From assembly GCA_030760725.1 (NCBI GenBank), contig JASWHV010000019.1, forward strand, positions 37,699,944-37,763,943: DNA of 64,000 bases, given 5' to 3'. Of the stretch, positions 41,301 to 54,300 are shown one piece after another (position 1 is the first letter of the stretch; each line of letters begins with the position of its first letter). The translations under genes were made by a program, and so were the position numbers. This DNA comes from Neostapfia colusana (taxonomy: Eukaryota; Streptophyta; Magnoliopsida; Poales; Poaceae). The notes under the pieces were generated by a model. The model worked only from the letters and a program-made list of their open reading frames with translations. It was not told where the DNA came from and ran no database searches.

Positions 41301-43024
41301 GACAATAAAAACATGCGATACATCTCGTAAGTAGATAATGTAATAACTTTGCACAAGCTACACCATTACCAGACCAAACACAAGCTAGTTAAATCCAACT
41401 TAATGAACCCCCTCTCAGGAAGCTCACCATAACTGGGTTTGGTCACTACGAGACATTACTATCGCTTTGTCATCACGTATAGCACCCTTAGGGTACAACA
41501 CCCTCTCCAATGAGTTCAACTGTCATTCTTCTGTCAGAATGACCAGTTTCTACCTATTCCAAATTTTGATCTGGTTCTGTGCATTTTCAGGACTCAAGTT
41601 GAATACCAAAGTTAAAGTTAGCTTCAGTATCTTTCCAACGAGTACTTATTTGCCCTCAGATCAGCTCTGGTGAAAAAGTTATGGTAATTCAAAGTCAGCA
41701 GAATTTCTGGAAGAATTTTAACAGCACCTCCCTTGGAAGTTGCTGTTTTCAACTCTGATTTCCACTAAATTCTGTGCCGAAATTTCAGGAACTTTGAATT
41801 GCAAAGATGTCACACATCTTCTACTCTTTCTAAGGATGTATTATATGACAATTTTAGATTTTTCAACTGGGAGTTATGTTTGAAAAACAGAACAATTCAG
41901 AGAATGTTTTACTTTGTCCTGGTTCTGGACAGTTTACATTCCTCTGGGATTTCAGCCATCTTAAGGTGTGTTTCAGCTATGGAAGTCTACAATCAAATAC
42001 CTTTCCAGAACTATATACCACCCCTCCCTGGGCCAAAAGACCTGTGAGTTATGCCCTGTTGAAGATCAGCAACTTGCTGCCCAAAACAGAGCACTCTGCT
42101 TTTCATACTTTTGGCTATACTGCCCCACCATCCCATTCCTATACCCAACCAGGGTCCTAAATGTTGAACCTATAGATTTTTAATTCCTTGTTATCATTAT
42201 TTTCATGCATATGCCTACAATATCTCGGTACTACGGTCCTCACAAAAGAAAATTCTAACCGGATTATACCGGCATATACGTCTCAAGTGTAGCACTAAAC
42301 GATCTCTCGCACACGTTTACTACATGAATACAACGTGGTTAGTACCTGCAGAAAACCACACAATAGTGATGCACTCAAAGGTTGTTCATTTCAGGCAGTT
42401 CCATACTTAAAAGTAAATACAAACGCCCGTATCATTGTCATACGGCCGTCCTTGAGTTAAGTCACGTCTCAAGGTACGTGATCGTGTTTCAACACCACAC
42501 GACGGGGAACCCGAGTATGTCATGAATGGGTCGTCACGGTTGGGAATGTTATCAACCCAACAGATACCACCTACTGCCCTGCAGGGCACACCGATGGCAA
42601 GCGCTGCGTATGTCCTCCTGGGCTACTTCTAGATGAACACACTCTCGCGTTACTGACCACGCGATGGGGTCTCCACTTACTTGCCTAATGCATGCTAGGG
42701 ATCAGCGTTTCATATGAACTCAGGGACATGAAGAGTCCAAGAGTTTCATATTGACGTCTCACACAAAGCTGTGAGATCAATCCCTGAACTACGTTCCTCG
42801 TCAGAGGGAGCTAACCGAAATTGACCCGCTTTCGGTGGTGTTCCTTACCACACTTACCAGCGCGTAGGTGCGTCGTTACATAATTAAAATTCAGAATTAT
42901 AACACATAAGTTAGTCCTTGCCACTTTAAGTAACTATGCTAATATAGTCCTTACTTGGGCAACTACCGAATCCTCACCGTAATCCTAAGTTTTCCCATAT
43001 TACAGTCCTTAAGTACTGTGCTAT

Positions 43025-43046
43025 CCCCAATGCAGCTCTGATACCA
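43025..43046 (-). other. Primer-binding site of element E (initiator tRNA-Met type)
   Basis: On minus it reads TGGTATCAGAGCTGCATTGG, three bases after the 5' LTR. TGGTATCAGAGC is the usual complement of the plant initiator Met tRNA 3' end. Confidence 0.88.
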
Positions 43047-43049
43047 GGC

Positions 43050-46000
43050 TGTGGCGGACCGGAATCCGCTCATCCAGGATCGCAGAGGGTGGTGCCGCGC
43101 GATGCGACACCCGACAGCACACGTCATAAGAACACATTATATTACATGGGAAAAACAAACTGAATGTACAAAGTAGTACACTTCTCAGTTACAAACTAGG
43201 GTCTTTTATTACACAGCGGAAGTTTCTTTTGTACAACTCACGCCCGCCTATCTAGCAAAAGTTGGTTGCCCAGCCCTAGGGCAACCCACACTAGCTGCAC
43301 GTCTCAGCTCAGCGCGGCGTGTACGGCTCCCACTCAGCCGTAGTCCCCGGCGGAGGGTAACCCTCGCCGGTGGACTCGTACTCCGAGTCCGTGGGTGGCT
43401 CCTCACCTGAAAAACACTTAAGCAGCAACCCTGAGCACGAAGGCTCAGCAAGGCTTAACCGACTCACCTAAGCATGAAACTTTACATGAGGTGTACCATG
43501 ACATAGGATAGTCATATTGCAACAAATAGACTCGCCTACAAGTTCATCCTTAGTTCAACTTTTAGCAACAAGTTAACAGTTCAAGAAGCTGAAATTTAGT
43601 AAGCAGTATTTGGTGGCAAACATGTAGTAATACAATATTATATCATATCAGCAGTATTGAATCACCATATTTCATACATTAGTCTACATCACGACTCAGT
43701 GACCAAGTGGTACTCTTCACCGTGAGGGACGGCGAATCGACTCGATATACACCTGCAGGGAAACCCAAAGAGCACGTCACGTACGCCCACCCGTGGAGCT
43801 GCACAGCACGCTCACTCGATGTCGTACGGGACAACCTTTCACCCAACAGCCCAAACGTCGAACCGGTCGCACCGAAACGAGCAGGAGGTTCCCCACACGG
43901 AGCATCTCTCTATGCCCGTTGGCAGATTTCCACCTTGCTGCCCTCAACCTACACCTATAAATCGGTGTGCTATGCCTCGACGCCCGGAGGTTTAGGCTAC
44001 ATCAGTTTATCGGGGCCCATATATCCGATATGCCTTCGGTACGTTCAAACTTGATCAGCGTGGGCCGCACATGGATTGGTCCTCAATCGACACGGACAGG
44101 GCTGCGCACACAAGACTCCCTCTTGCTGCGCCCTAGCCCCTGCCTAGTCTCATTTTCATTACTAAAGTGATCTCACATCACTCAACCAAACCCGTGTGTC
44201 TCAAGCCTATCTCGCGAGTAGATTCCAACTACTCGACTTGTACCGAAGCCCTATGAATCTTTAAGCATAGCTTATCTACTCGAGGTCTTAGACATTACCC
44301 TCACTCTTATGGAAAATTTCTGGTCATGCAAGTGGGGTTCCATCCATCCTATACCTAATGCACATTCGCCCTTCATATGACACATGTAAACAAAGTAAAA
44401 CTTATAAAAGGTTAATGCAAACCGGGGCTTGCCTTGTTGCTGCTGGTCAGGAGTCAGTTCTTCCTCTGGAAGCAGGAAGTCGAGAACCTCCGGAGCTTCC
44501 TCGCCTTCAGCGACTACACGTTATTGAAAGACTACATGTAAATTTAAATGCAAAGTGCATACAAGTTTGTTGTAAGGTTACTGATATTAGTTCTAATAAC
44601 CAGTCTCTAACACCTGGAACTCTGTTTAAGAATTTAAAGATGAACTGGGTGTGGGTGGCTTGGGCCTGGACCTAAGTACATGGTTAAGTGCTAAGTGGTT
44701 TTTCCCCCTTTTCCATATTAATCCCTCAAGTGGTTAAACAGGACAGGGTGATCCAGAGCTCCAATGGAGCTGAGAATTTTTGTGTGAGTTCCTTGTCACA
44801 AGAAAACTCCCTGGATCAAACATTAGCACTTTTCATGGAGTGGTTTGCTCAGAATAATTCTCTTAGCAAATAAGCAAAGAAGAATTAATTCTGAGGTAAT
44901 ACCCCTGTTCATGCCCAACTTAGTGAACTACAATTTCAATTATGGCTCATAGAGTTTGCATGAATTTTCCTAGCATTTTTTGAGCTAAGATTTGCCCAGG
45001 ACTAAATTTCCAAGTTTTGGAAATTCTCTGAAAATGTTTCTGTATTCAAATGAACACAGCACCTTCAAATTTGAATTGCTCTGACCAAATCAACTCCAAA
45101 TGGCCTGAAACTTTTACAGGGGTTTACTAATGTTCTAAAGGACATTCTGGCAAAATTTTGGGATTTTTGGATGAACCAAATCCCCTCTAAAATTCTTTTG
45201 CTGAAAAGCTTTAAAGAATTTCCCAGAATTAAATAATAGGTATCATACAAATTGAGTTGCATATTTGGATAGAGCTATGCAATATGAATCCAACCCAATT
45301 TGAATCACTAACTTTGGAGCCTCCTAGCAAAAGTTATGGGGTTCTAAAGTTTGAACTAAATCTGAAATCCTAAATAAACCGGGGAAAATTTAAACTCTGA
45401 CCGTGGGCCCGGCCCACACGTGTCACCGCTGGAGCTGAGCCACAGGGGGCTACAGACCCCTTCCCGCGCAGTCACACTTGATCCCGGGGCCACAGTAGAT
45501 CTGGGTTTTAAACTCCTCGACGCTGACACGTGGGCCCCGCGGGTCGTCTTTTTCCCCTCGTTCCCGCGCCCGCGCGCCGCCAGGCTCGCCGGAGACACGC
45601 TAATAATTGCCGCCCGGCCGACTCTCGCCCCCTCCCTCGCCGCCAGGGCCTAGTTCCACCTGCTGAACATGCTGACACCTTCTCCCCCGACCGGCGGTGG
45701 CTCTACCCTAGCCGGCGACGGTGCCGCGGCTCGGCAACCCTTCGGTCACGTCGCCCGGACAGTTTAGCCCGCCAAAACCTCGGTGGATCGGCGCTATAGC
45801 ACCAGTGGGTGATAGGGAAACCCGTCCTAGTGGTGAAACCGCCCGAAGAGGGCTCTATCCTAGGTCTCATCGTGAGCCCGAGCCTCTGTGCCTCAAATAC
45901 CGTAACAAAACCTAGAAATACCCGGCTTACGTGCGGTTTCAAGCCAGGGCCGTGAAGGGCTAACGAGCGTTGATGAGTGACGGTCCTGTGTGCCAGTTTT

Positions 46001-46944
46001 CATGACCTAAGAACAAAGGTGGGGAGTGAATTCGACGTTACCGTGCCGGAAGGTCCGTGCGTGCCCGCCGGGGAACTTTCTTCAAATTCTAGCTCTGTGG
46101 TCCAGGTCACGGCCTGAGCTTCGGATACGAGCACCACCGGTCCCTGACACGTCCGAGAGCGTTCTTGCTCAACCGTGAACGGCCCTCTGTTGGGCTGTCA
46201 CCGTGAGCCGAGTGGTGGCGGTTTCTTGGGTGTTGCTCGGAAACGTGGAGCTAGGGTTGGGGAAAGACCGAACTCGACCATTCTCGTGCCGAGAAGGTAG
46301 AGGACGAGTCGCTGGTTTGGTTTTTTTTGTGGCTAGGAAAGGTGCTGCACACGAGAGCTCGGCCGAATTCTCACGGGAAGTCGATCGGCGGCAGTCGGTC
46401 GGTTCAGCGCGAGGCAAGGGAAAACAGTGCCGATCTTCACGTGGCCGCGCGTGGCATCACCGCTGCAGTCGGTCTTCCCCCGGCGCGCTGGCTCGTGCGG
46501 TGTCCCTCCCTCTCGGGCGTGGGAGCAGGAGCTGGCGCGAGGTGTTCGACCGGCGTCGGGGAGAAAACAGGCCACGCTCGGTTTGGGGCACAGTTCTCCC
46601 ACTGACTTGTGGGCCCACTCTCCCACTAATCCTCCTTTTCCAAATTCTTCAGTAAATATATCAGCTACTCTCCATTTAATGAGAGACTTAGCCCCCAAGT
46701 ATTGGTTTAAATTTGAGTTCCAAATTTTGAAATTTGTTTGGCTAAATTTGCCTCACATTTGAACTGAAATTCAAATTCCGTTTTGAATTCTTGCAAATTT
46801 AGCTCTTGACAAGATGAACTCCAATGAGGATGAAAATTGGTGGGTTTACTCAGAAAAATGTGCTGAGTTTAAAAATGAAGCTAACTTTTGAATTTGGGTG
46901 ATGAAAGTTGCTGCAATTTGAATTTACATTCAAATTGGCCTCTT
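43050..46944 (-). repeat. 5' LTR of element E (outer end lost)
   Basis: Collinear with 31969-35867 of the 3' LTR with few differences. Homology stops after CAAATTGGCCTCTT at ~46944, so the U3 tip (~270 bp) is missing and no right target duplication can be read. Confidence 0.9.
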
Positions 46945-47226
46945 CGTTTTCATATTTACATTCAAATTTGAATCCAAAAATTAGCCTCCGATAGTTAGTC
47001 GTTTCCAGTTATGATCTACGGGCATGTTCTATAGACTCCGACGGTCCTCCTCGTCCAACCGGTGCTTGTTTTCATCAACCCTAGCCTAGAACACCGTGCT
47101 TTTCACTGCCGTTGGAAAATCCACCTCGGGCGCACGGTGGGGACCTATTTCGAGCCGTTTCCGATCCAAACCAAGTCCATGTAAAGCAAGCCCACGACTC
47201 ACTGATGCTTTAGGAGCAAACGGCAC
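46945..47226. other. Unassigned 282-bp segment between E and F
   Basis: It matches none of the LTR or internal sequences in the window that I can see. It contains no long ORF and no obvious repeat. It could be residual host DNA or a fragment of another element. GGCAC (47222-47226) is the presumed target site of F. Confidence 0.5.
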
Positions 47227-50200
47227 TGACATGACCCCATGGTCTTGTCGAGCCAGGATCACGCTGAGGGGTGCTGCGTTGCACAGCACCGGATAACACA
47301 CATCAAAGGTACAAAGCGGAAGCAAAACTTTTATTACATAAAGTGGTTTATGAACATTTTTTACATCAAAATATGTCCAGTCTACACTCACGGGCGTAGA
47401 CTACACATCAAGTTCACGTTCAGCCCGTGAAAGTGTCCTTGCTAGCACACACGCACACTAACACTGCGGCGTGCACGACTCCCACTCGACGGGGTTCCCC
47501 TCCTGGGGTTCCGTCTCCTCTTCGGGAGTCCCTTCCTCATAGAACCCTGCAAAAGCTTCAAACACAAGCAGTGAGCACGAAGGCTAAGCAAGACTGACCC
47601 GTCTCTCCTAAACATGGAACTTCTACATGAGGGATTGATAGGTTACATGAGGTAAAAATCATTTGCAAGGACTCGCCTAATTAGTAGAACCTTACTTTCA
47701 AGTTTTAGCAGCAGGTTGTGGAGAACCTTACGCTAAGGCACATGAGAGAGCCGCAATCAAACAAGAAGCACATTTCTCTCATGTACATTGCCCAAAGTTG
47801 AAAAGAACTTTAGTTAGCTCTAACTACAACCAATCATTAACAATCAAAGTCCATCTTTCAATCAGCAACATTTTAACATGCAACTAGCCTGTTCTTTCTA
47901 CGTCACGATACAGTGAACAAGTGGTACTCAATGATCGTGAGGGACAGCGATTATAATCGATTTACACCTGCAGGGTTACCCGAATAACCCGTCACGTACG
48001 CCCATACTCGATGTTGCCTACAGCAACCATCATGGACGCCGTACGCAACCACCTTTCGCCCGTCAGCCAAATATTGTACCGGTCCCATCGTCCCGAGCAA
48101 GAGGTCTCTGCACGCGCATCTCAGTGCCGCCAGCCGATTTACACCTCAAGCTGTCAACCTACCCTCTGAACGACGGGCAATGTCTCAATACCCAGCTACC
48201 CGAGTTACATCGGTTTCCCGGTTCCCATATAGCCGGTAGGTCTTCGGTACTGTTCTAGCTTGTTCGACAGGCCCGCACACGGCTCGGTCCTCAATTGACA
48301 CAAACGGAGCTATAGCACACAGGCCCCAAAGTCCTGCTGCCCTTACTCTCCGCTCGGTCTCATCTTTCTTGCCATGGGTATCATGTGCTATTTCTACCCG
48401 AGTCGACTGCCTCTAGCCTATGCTCGCGAGTAGTTCCAACTACTCGACTTGTACCGAATCCTACACTATCTTAGCATTGCATTAGCTAACGGGGTTTGCA
48501 ATCCTAAACCGAACCCATGGTTTTTCTTGGCTATGCAATTGGGTTTCCAAACAAGACTCTAATGCAAGGAATCATAATACTCAAGTAAGTGCTCAAAACA
48601 ATAAAAATTTGTAAAAGGTTAATGCAAACCGGAGCTTGCCTTGCTGCTCTTGGTCATAGGCTAGCTGCTCCTCTGGAGTCACGAAGTCTAGGACTTTGGG
48701 TTCCTCCTCGACCTTAGCGACTACATGATATACAAGTATACATATTAATTTAAATGCATTTGATTGAATTTAAACTTGTGAAGTCTATAACTCTTACTAG
48801 ACAGACCCAATGACTGTGAAACTTTTACTGTGGCTTGGTTACAACCTAAACAGAGACTTGGTAAAGTTTTAGTTGCAGCAACGCTCATTTGAGCCCTCCA
48901 CAATTAATTATGTACTTGACCTTAATTGAAGGCTTTTAGGGTGTTCTAAGGATTTTCATGAAACAAACTATGACTTTATGAAAACTAGATTCTCAGAGGG
49001 TTCTAATGGAGTTGGTATCACTTAATTTGAAGGTTCCTAGCTAAATATATGAGCTAAACAATTTCAGAGAAAATTCTGAAAATGTTTCTGAGCATTTTCT
49101 ATTTTGCCTGGAACAGTTTCACTAATCACACCATTAGGTGGATCAAATGAGCTCAAATGGATCTGAAATTTTTATGGTAGTTCAGGGATATTTTGGTGAA
49201 CATCCCAGCAAAATTTCAGAATTTTCCTCCAAAGGATTCTCCAGTTAAAATTCCAAACAGTTTAAATTTTGAGGAATTAATTCTGGAGAATTACGGATTT
49301 TCATGAAGTGAAACTTGATTTGCTGGGAAGTGCTCAGAGAGCTGAATCCAACAAAATTTGGTTCACTCGATTTGGAGCTTCCTAGCCAAAGTTATGAGGA
49401 TTTGAAGTTTGAATGAAATCTGAAAATCGGGGAAAAGTTTAAATCTGCTGGGGGCCCACGGGGACACGTGTTGGGCGCGGGGGCGACAGCACACTGAGGC
49501 CTACAGGGTTTTTGCGCGCTAGCACATCAGATCCTAGCCGCAGCGCGATCCCGATTTAAAATATCTACCGCTGACAGTTGGGGTCCACCCCCTTCGTTTA
49601 CCTCTCGCCGCCCGTGCTCTGCCGCCGCGATACCTCGCCGGAGAGCTCACCGACAGCTTCTGTGGAGTTCCAAACTTCACGATCTTGGCCGCCCCTGCCT
49701 ACTTTCACTCGGGGAACAGGATTCTAGACTCAGCTCGTCATGAAAATGGCCGGTACATGGTCGGCGACGAGCGGCAGCTTCGGAGAGACTTCGGCCGTGT
49801 CGGCCGACTTCCCTAGCACCCCAACTGACCGAGCAAACGGCCGGAAAGTATCAGCAGTACCTCAGGAACCTCGGCATGGGCTCAAGGCAGCTCGGGAGAG
49901 GTCCGAAGTAGTCCCTCACCGTGCGCCCGATGCTTCCCACCTGCTCCGCCGTCGGTAAACTTCAAAATACGCCGGTTACAGAGGTTCTCAGGCCAAAGGT
50001 TGTGAAGGCAACTTGTGCGATACCGTGTCTAGATTGTGTGGGAGCGGATTGAGGCCCTCTAATCCTTTCTAGAGTATGAATTCGACAGAACCGCACCCGA
50101 AGGTCGGTCTGTACCCAGAAAGGGAAAACTGGAAATTCGCCGCCGGTGAGCAAGCGCTCGGGCTGTGGCTCGGGGGTGAGCAGCACCAGTCACCAGCGCG

Positions 50201-51236
50201 TCCAAGGGTACCTTGGCTCGGGCGTGACAACCTCCCGGTTGGGCTGTCCACGGGAGCCCGAAGTGCGGCGGTTTTAGGTCACCGAATTGAACTCTCGGTA
50301 TAGCCGAGATCGACAGGTTTCAGCTGAATTCTAGCAACGGGGAAGAACGAGGAGGGTTCCTAGTACCTTGCCGTAGCTCTGAAGTAGAAGGGGAGGCTGT
50401 GATCGGAGATTTCCGATCGGTTCTGAGTGGCGGAAGAAAGTTTCCCGGCGCTGTGTTCTTGCGGGGAGAAAATGGTGAGGGCTTCGGCCGAGGAGGGGGG
50501 AGAACGCCTTAAGAAGGCCTTGAACCGAATCGTGCCCGCGCGTGGCCAAGCAGCTGCTGGCGCGGCGGCCTCCCTCTGTGGCGATCGCAGCCGCAGCTCG
50601 GGGACCCGAGTGAGAAAGTCTCAGTCGGTTGAATCATCCCAGTGGCTGACATGTGGGTCTCATTTTCATTTTTAACCTCTGAGATTAACTCCTATTCACT
50701 GTTGTAAACAGTAGTTCCCACAAAGCCCCTGGTGATTTGAATTTTCTACCCTTGAACCATTTGAATTGGTTAGCATTCAAATTGGGCTTGGTTTGAATGA
50801 ATTTCAGCACATGTTCAGTTTGAAATTCAAATAAAGTTTGAGTTTGCCCCACTTAGCTCATGTCAAGATCAACTCCAAATGGAGTGAAAATTGGTGTGTG
50901 AGCTCACAAAAATGTGCTGAGTAAGAATATGCCTCCCACTTTTGAATTTACGGGATCAAAACAGTTTGAATTTGAATTCAAACTGCCCTCTTTCTAGCCA
51001 TACCCAAAATGACCTCAAAAAGGGTTTTGAATTTGGGTGAAACTTGGCATGGACATTCCTAGCACTATGTAGGAGTTTTCATATGCCCAGCCCCTGTATA
51101 TCACAAGTGGGAAATACCACTTTTGCAATATGTGAGTTTGTTCCCTAATGAGCATGTTGATGATGGTTACTTTCTCTTCAAATGCGTTTATCAACGATGA
51201 CACTTCAAACATGTGTCAAAAACTGAGGCCCTTACA
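47227..51236 (-). repeat. 3' LTR of element F (4.0 kb)
   Basis: On minus it runs TGTAAGGGCC (51236) to GGTCATGTCA (47227), 4010 bp. It shares the conserved internal block (47899-47970) and hairpin (near 48430) with E and G, and has a GC-rich island at ~49440-50640. Confidence 0.92.
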
Positions 51237-51258
51237 TTCCCCCCCCCCCCCCTTAAAA
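51237..51258 (-). other. Polypurine tract of element F
   Basis: On minus it reads CTTTTAAGG extended to a run of 14 G's, then AA and the LTR. The run is long compared with E. Confidence 0.8.
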
Positions 51259-51310
51259 GAATCTCGTCCCGAGATTATAAGGTGAAAATGAGAGAGAGGA
51301 CGGTGGAAAA

Positions 51311-54300
51311 TTACCGGATATGCGACGTGAAAAAGTCGGGGTAGTTAGCGCGAAGAAATCCTTCGCTCTCCCATGTCGCTTCATCCACGGAGTGATTACT
51401 CCATAGAACTTTGTAGAACCGCAACGTGCGGTTGCGTGTGGTTCGGGCCGTTTCATCAATGATCTGAACCGGTTCCTCCCGATAGGTGAGATCCAGTTGT
51501 ATTTCTTCAATGTCCTCCAGCTGAATGGTAGTAGATAGCTTGAGACACTTCCTCATCTAGGAAATGTGAAAGACGTCGTGCACACCGGAAAGTGCTTCTG
51601 GTAATTTCAGCTGGTATGCTACCGATCCACATCTTTCTGTAATCTGAAATGGACCGATGAATCGGGGTGCCAACTTTCCTCTCACTCTGAATCTGTTTAC
51701 ATCCTTCATTGGAGACACACGTAGATATACGTGATCCCCGACTTTGAATTGTAATGGGCGTCTTCTCTGGTCCGCATACTGTTTCTGACGGGATTGGGCG
51801 GCTTTTAGGTTCGCTTGAATCAGTCAAACCTTTTCTTCCGCGTTGTTGACAAGGTCAATCCCGAAGGTAACCCTTTCCCCAGACTCACACCAGTTCAATG
51901 GCGTGCGGCATTTTCTCCCGTATAGCGCCTCATAAGGCGCCATCTTTATGCTGGCTTGGTACCCATTGTTGTACGAGAACTCGGCTAACGGCAAGTGATC
52001 ATCCCAATTCTTGCCGTGGTTGATAGCGCAAGCTCGTAGCATGTCTTCTAAGATCTGATTTACCCGCTCGGTTTGCCCATCCGTCTGCGGGTGGTATGCT
52101 GAACTAAGGATCAGCTTTGTCCCCAATGCAGCGTGCAGCTGCTCCCAAAAATGGGACACAAATAAAGTGCCCCGGTCCGATATGATGGTACGGGGTACGC
52201 CGTACAAACATAGGATCCGTGAGATGTACAATTCAGCATACTTCTTGGCGTTGTAGTTGGTGTTGACCGGGATGAAATGGGCAAGTTTGGTGAGCCGATC
52301 GACGATCACTCACACAGAATCATGTTTCTGAAAGGTGGTGGGTAAACCGACGATGAAGTCCATGCTCACATCCTCCCACTTCCAGGCTGGAACACCCAGT
52401 GGTTGTAGCAGTCCCGGTTTCCGCATATGATCTGCCTTCACCCTTCGACATGTATCACACTCGGACACGTACTTTGCGATCTCCCGCTTCATCCGTGTCC
52501 ACCAAAATTTGCTTCTGAGTTCTTGATACATTTTGTTGCTGCCGGGGTGAATAGAAAATTTTGATAAGTGAGCCTCATCAAAAGTTTTCTTCCGTAGCTC
52601 CGGGTTACGAGGTACGACGATCCGGTCCTTGAACCATAGGACGCCGCCTCCGTCCTTCCGGAAACATTTCAACTCCCCACTGTCTACACGTCTCCGCAAA
52701 TGTGACATACCCTTGTCATGTTTCTGAGCTGCCGCTATCTCTTCACGGATGGTGGGGATCAAAGCTAGGTTGTAGAGAGCTCCATGTGGGATCACATGCA
52801 GTGGTGGTTCGCTCTCTTCCAACGGTGTGATGGTCAGATTGTTGACGTGTGACTTGCGACTCAGCGCATCCGCCACTACGTTTGCTTTGCCGGGGTGATA
52901 ATGGATCTCTATTTCGTAATCCTTTATCAGTTCCAACCATCTTCGCTGCCTCATGTTCAGCTCCTTCTGAGTGAATATGTACTTGAGGCTCTTGTGGTCG
53001 GTATATAAATGTACGAGGTTACCGAGTAGGTAGTGCCTCCACAATTTCAGTGCAAGTACCACGGCAGCGAGCTCCAAGTCGTGAGTTGGATAATTTTGCT
53101 CATGGTTTCTAAGCTGCCGTGATCCATACGTGACCACTCTTCGGTCTTGCATCAGCACACATCCGAGCCCAATGCCGGATGCATCGCAGTACACATCAAA
53201 CGGTTTGGTCGTGTCTGGCTGCGCCAAAACCGATGCTTATGTTAGGTGCTTAACTAAAGCCTTGAATGCTGCTTCACATGCCGGACTCCAAACATATTTG
53301 GTAGCCTTCTTCAGAAGCTCCGTCATCGGCTTGGCAATCTTCGAGAAGTTCGGAATGAACCTCCGATAATATCCCGCGAGTCCGAGGAAACTCCGTACCT
53401 CATGAACAGTTCTCAGGGATTTCCAATTAAGCACTTGAGTGATCTTGCTCGGGTCCACAGCGATACCCTCCGCTGAGATGATATGCCCGAGGAAAGGCAC
53501 TTGCAATATCCAGAATTTGCACTTGCTGAATTTCGCGTATAGCTTGTGATCCCGCAGCCGTTACAAGACTATACGCAGATGCTTCTTGTGATCTTCCTCC
53601 GACTTGGAATATACCAGGATGTCGTCGATGAAGACAACGACAAACTTGTCCAGATCTGGCATGAATACCGAGTTCATCAAGTACATGAAGTGAGCTGGAA
53701 CATTGGTGAGGCCGAAGGACATGACCAGGTACTCATGAAGTCCGTACCTCGTCGAGAAAGCCGTCTTCGGAATGTCCTCAGCCCTTATCTTAATCTGATG
53801 ATACCCAGATCTTAAGTCCATATTGGAAAAGATCTTTGTTTCGACCAACTGATCAAACAACATGTCGATCCGTGGCAACGGGTACTTGTTCTTGATGGTT
53901 ACGGCGTTTAATGGACGATTGTCCATGCAAAGCCACAACGTTTCATCCTTCTTCTTTCTGAATAATGCCGAACAGCCCCATGGCGAGGAGCTCGGCCTAA
54001 TAAAACCCTTCTCCAGGAGGTCCGTGAGCTGAGTCTTCAGCTCAGCCAATTCCTTGGGCGCCATCTTGTACGGCCTTCGGGATATTGGCATGGTTCCCGG
54101 TGCAAGTTCAATCTTGAACTCCACCTCTCTATCGGGCGGCATCCCTGGCAAATCGTCCGGGAATACATCAGGGAACACTTGGACCACAGGAATATCTTCC
54201 AATCTGATGGTTGTGGACTGATAGACACTTGGAAGTTTTATTTCTGGACTGTCCAGAAATAAGGAGTGAGATCTGTGCACTTCTGAGTTTAAGTGCACGA

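Larger units (their letters stand above)
40093..43049 (-). other. Leader of element E, interrupted by a solo LTR
   Basis: Untranslated region between the 5' LTR and gag. Without the 1.13 kb solo LTR it is ~1.8 kb. The 41306-43049 part aligns patchily with F 57150-58594 (for example the ...CCTGCAGAAA... and CGGTACTACG...CCTCACAAA segments). No convincing gene is seen, and the extra ORF of F is absent. Confidence 0.7.
31969..46944 (-). mobile_element. Element E: Tekay/Del-like chromovirus, nested in D, 5' LTR truncated
   Basis: Minus orientation: 3' LTR 31969-36140, polypurine tract, broken gag-pol (36207-40092), leader and primer-binding site (43025-43046), 5' LTR 43050-~46944. The LTRs look ~98% identical over their first 450 bp, so insertion is fairly young. 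The outer ~200 bp of the 5' LTR are missing at 46944. A GC-rich solo LTR lies in the leader (40175-41300). The integrase catalytic core is deleted, so E is not autonomous. Confidence 0.9.

Noticed and set aside
31969..46944. 4-kb direct duplication (31969-36140 and 43050-46944) read as a segmental duplication
   Set aside because: TG...CA ends, a polypurine tract, a tRNA-Met primer site and gag-pol between them show that it is an LTR pair.
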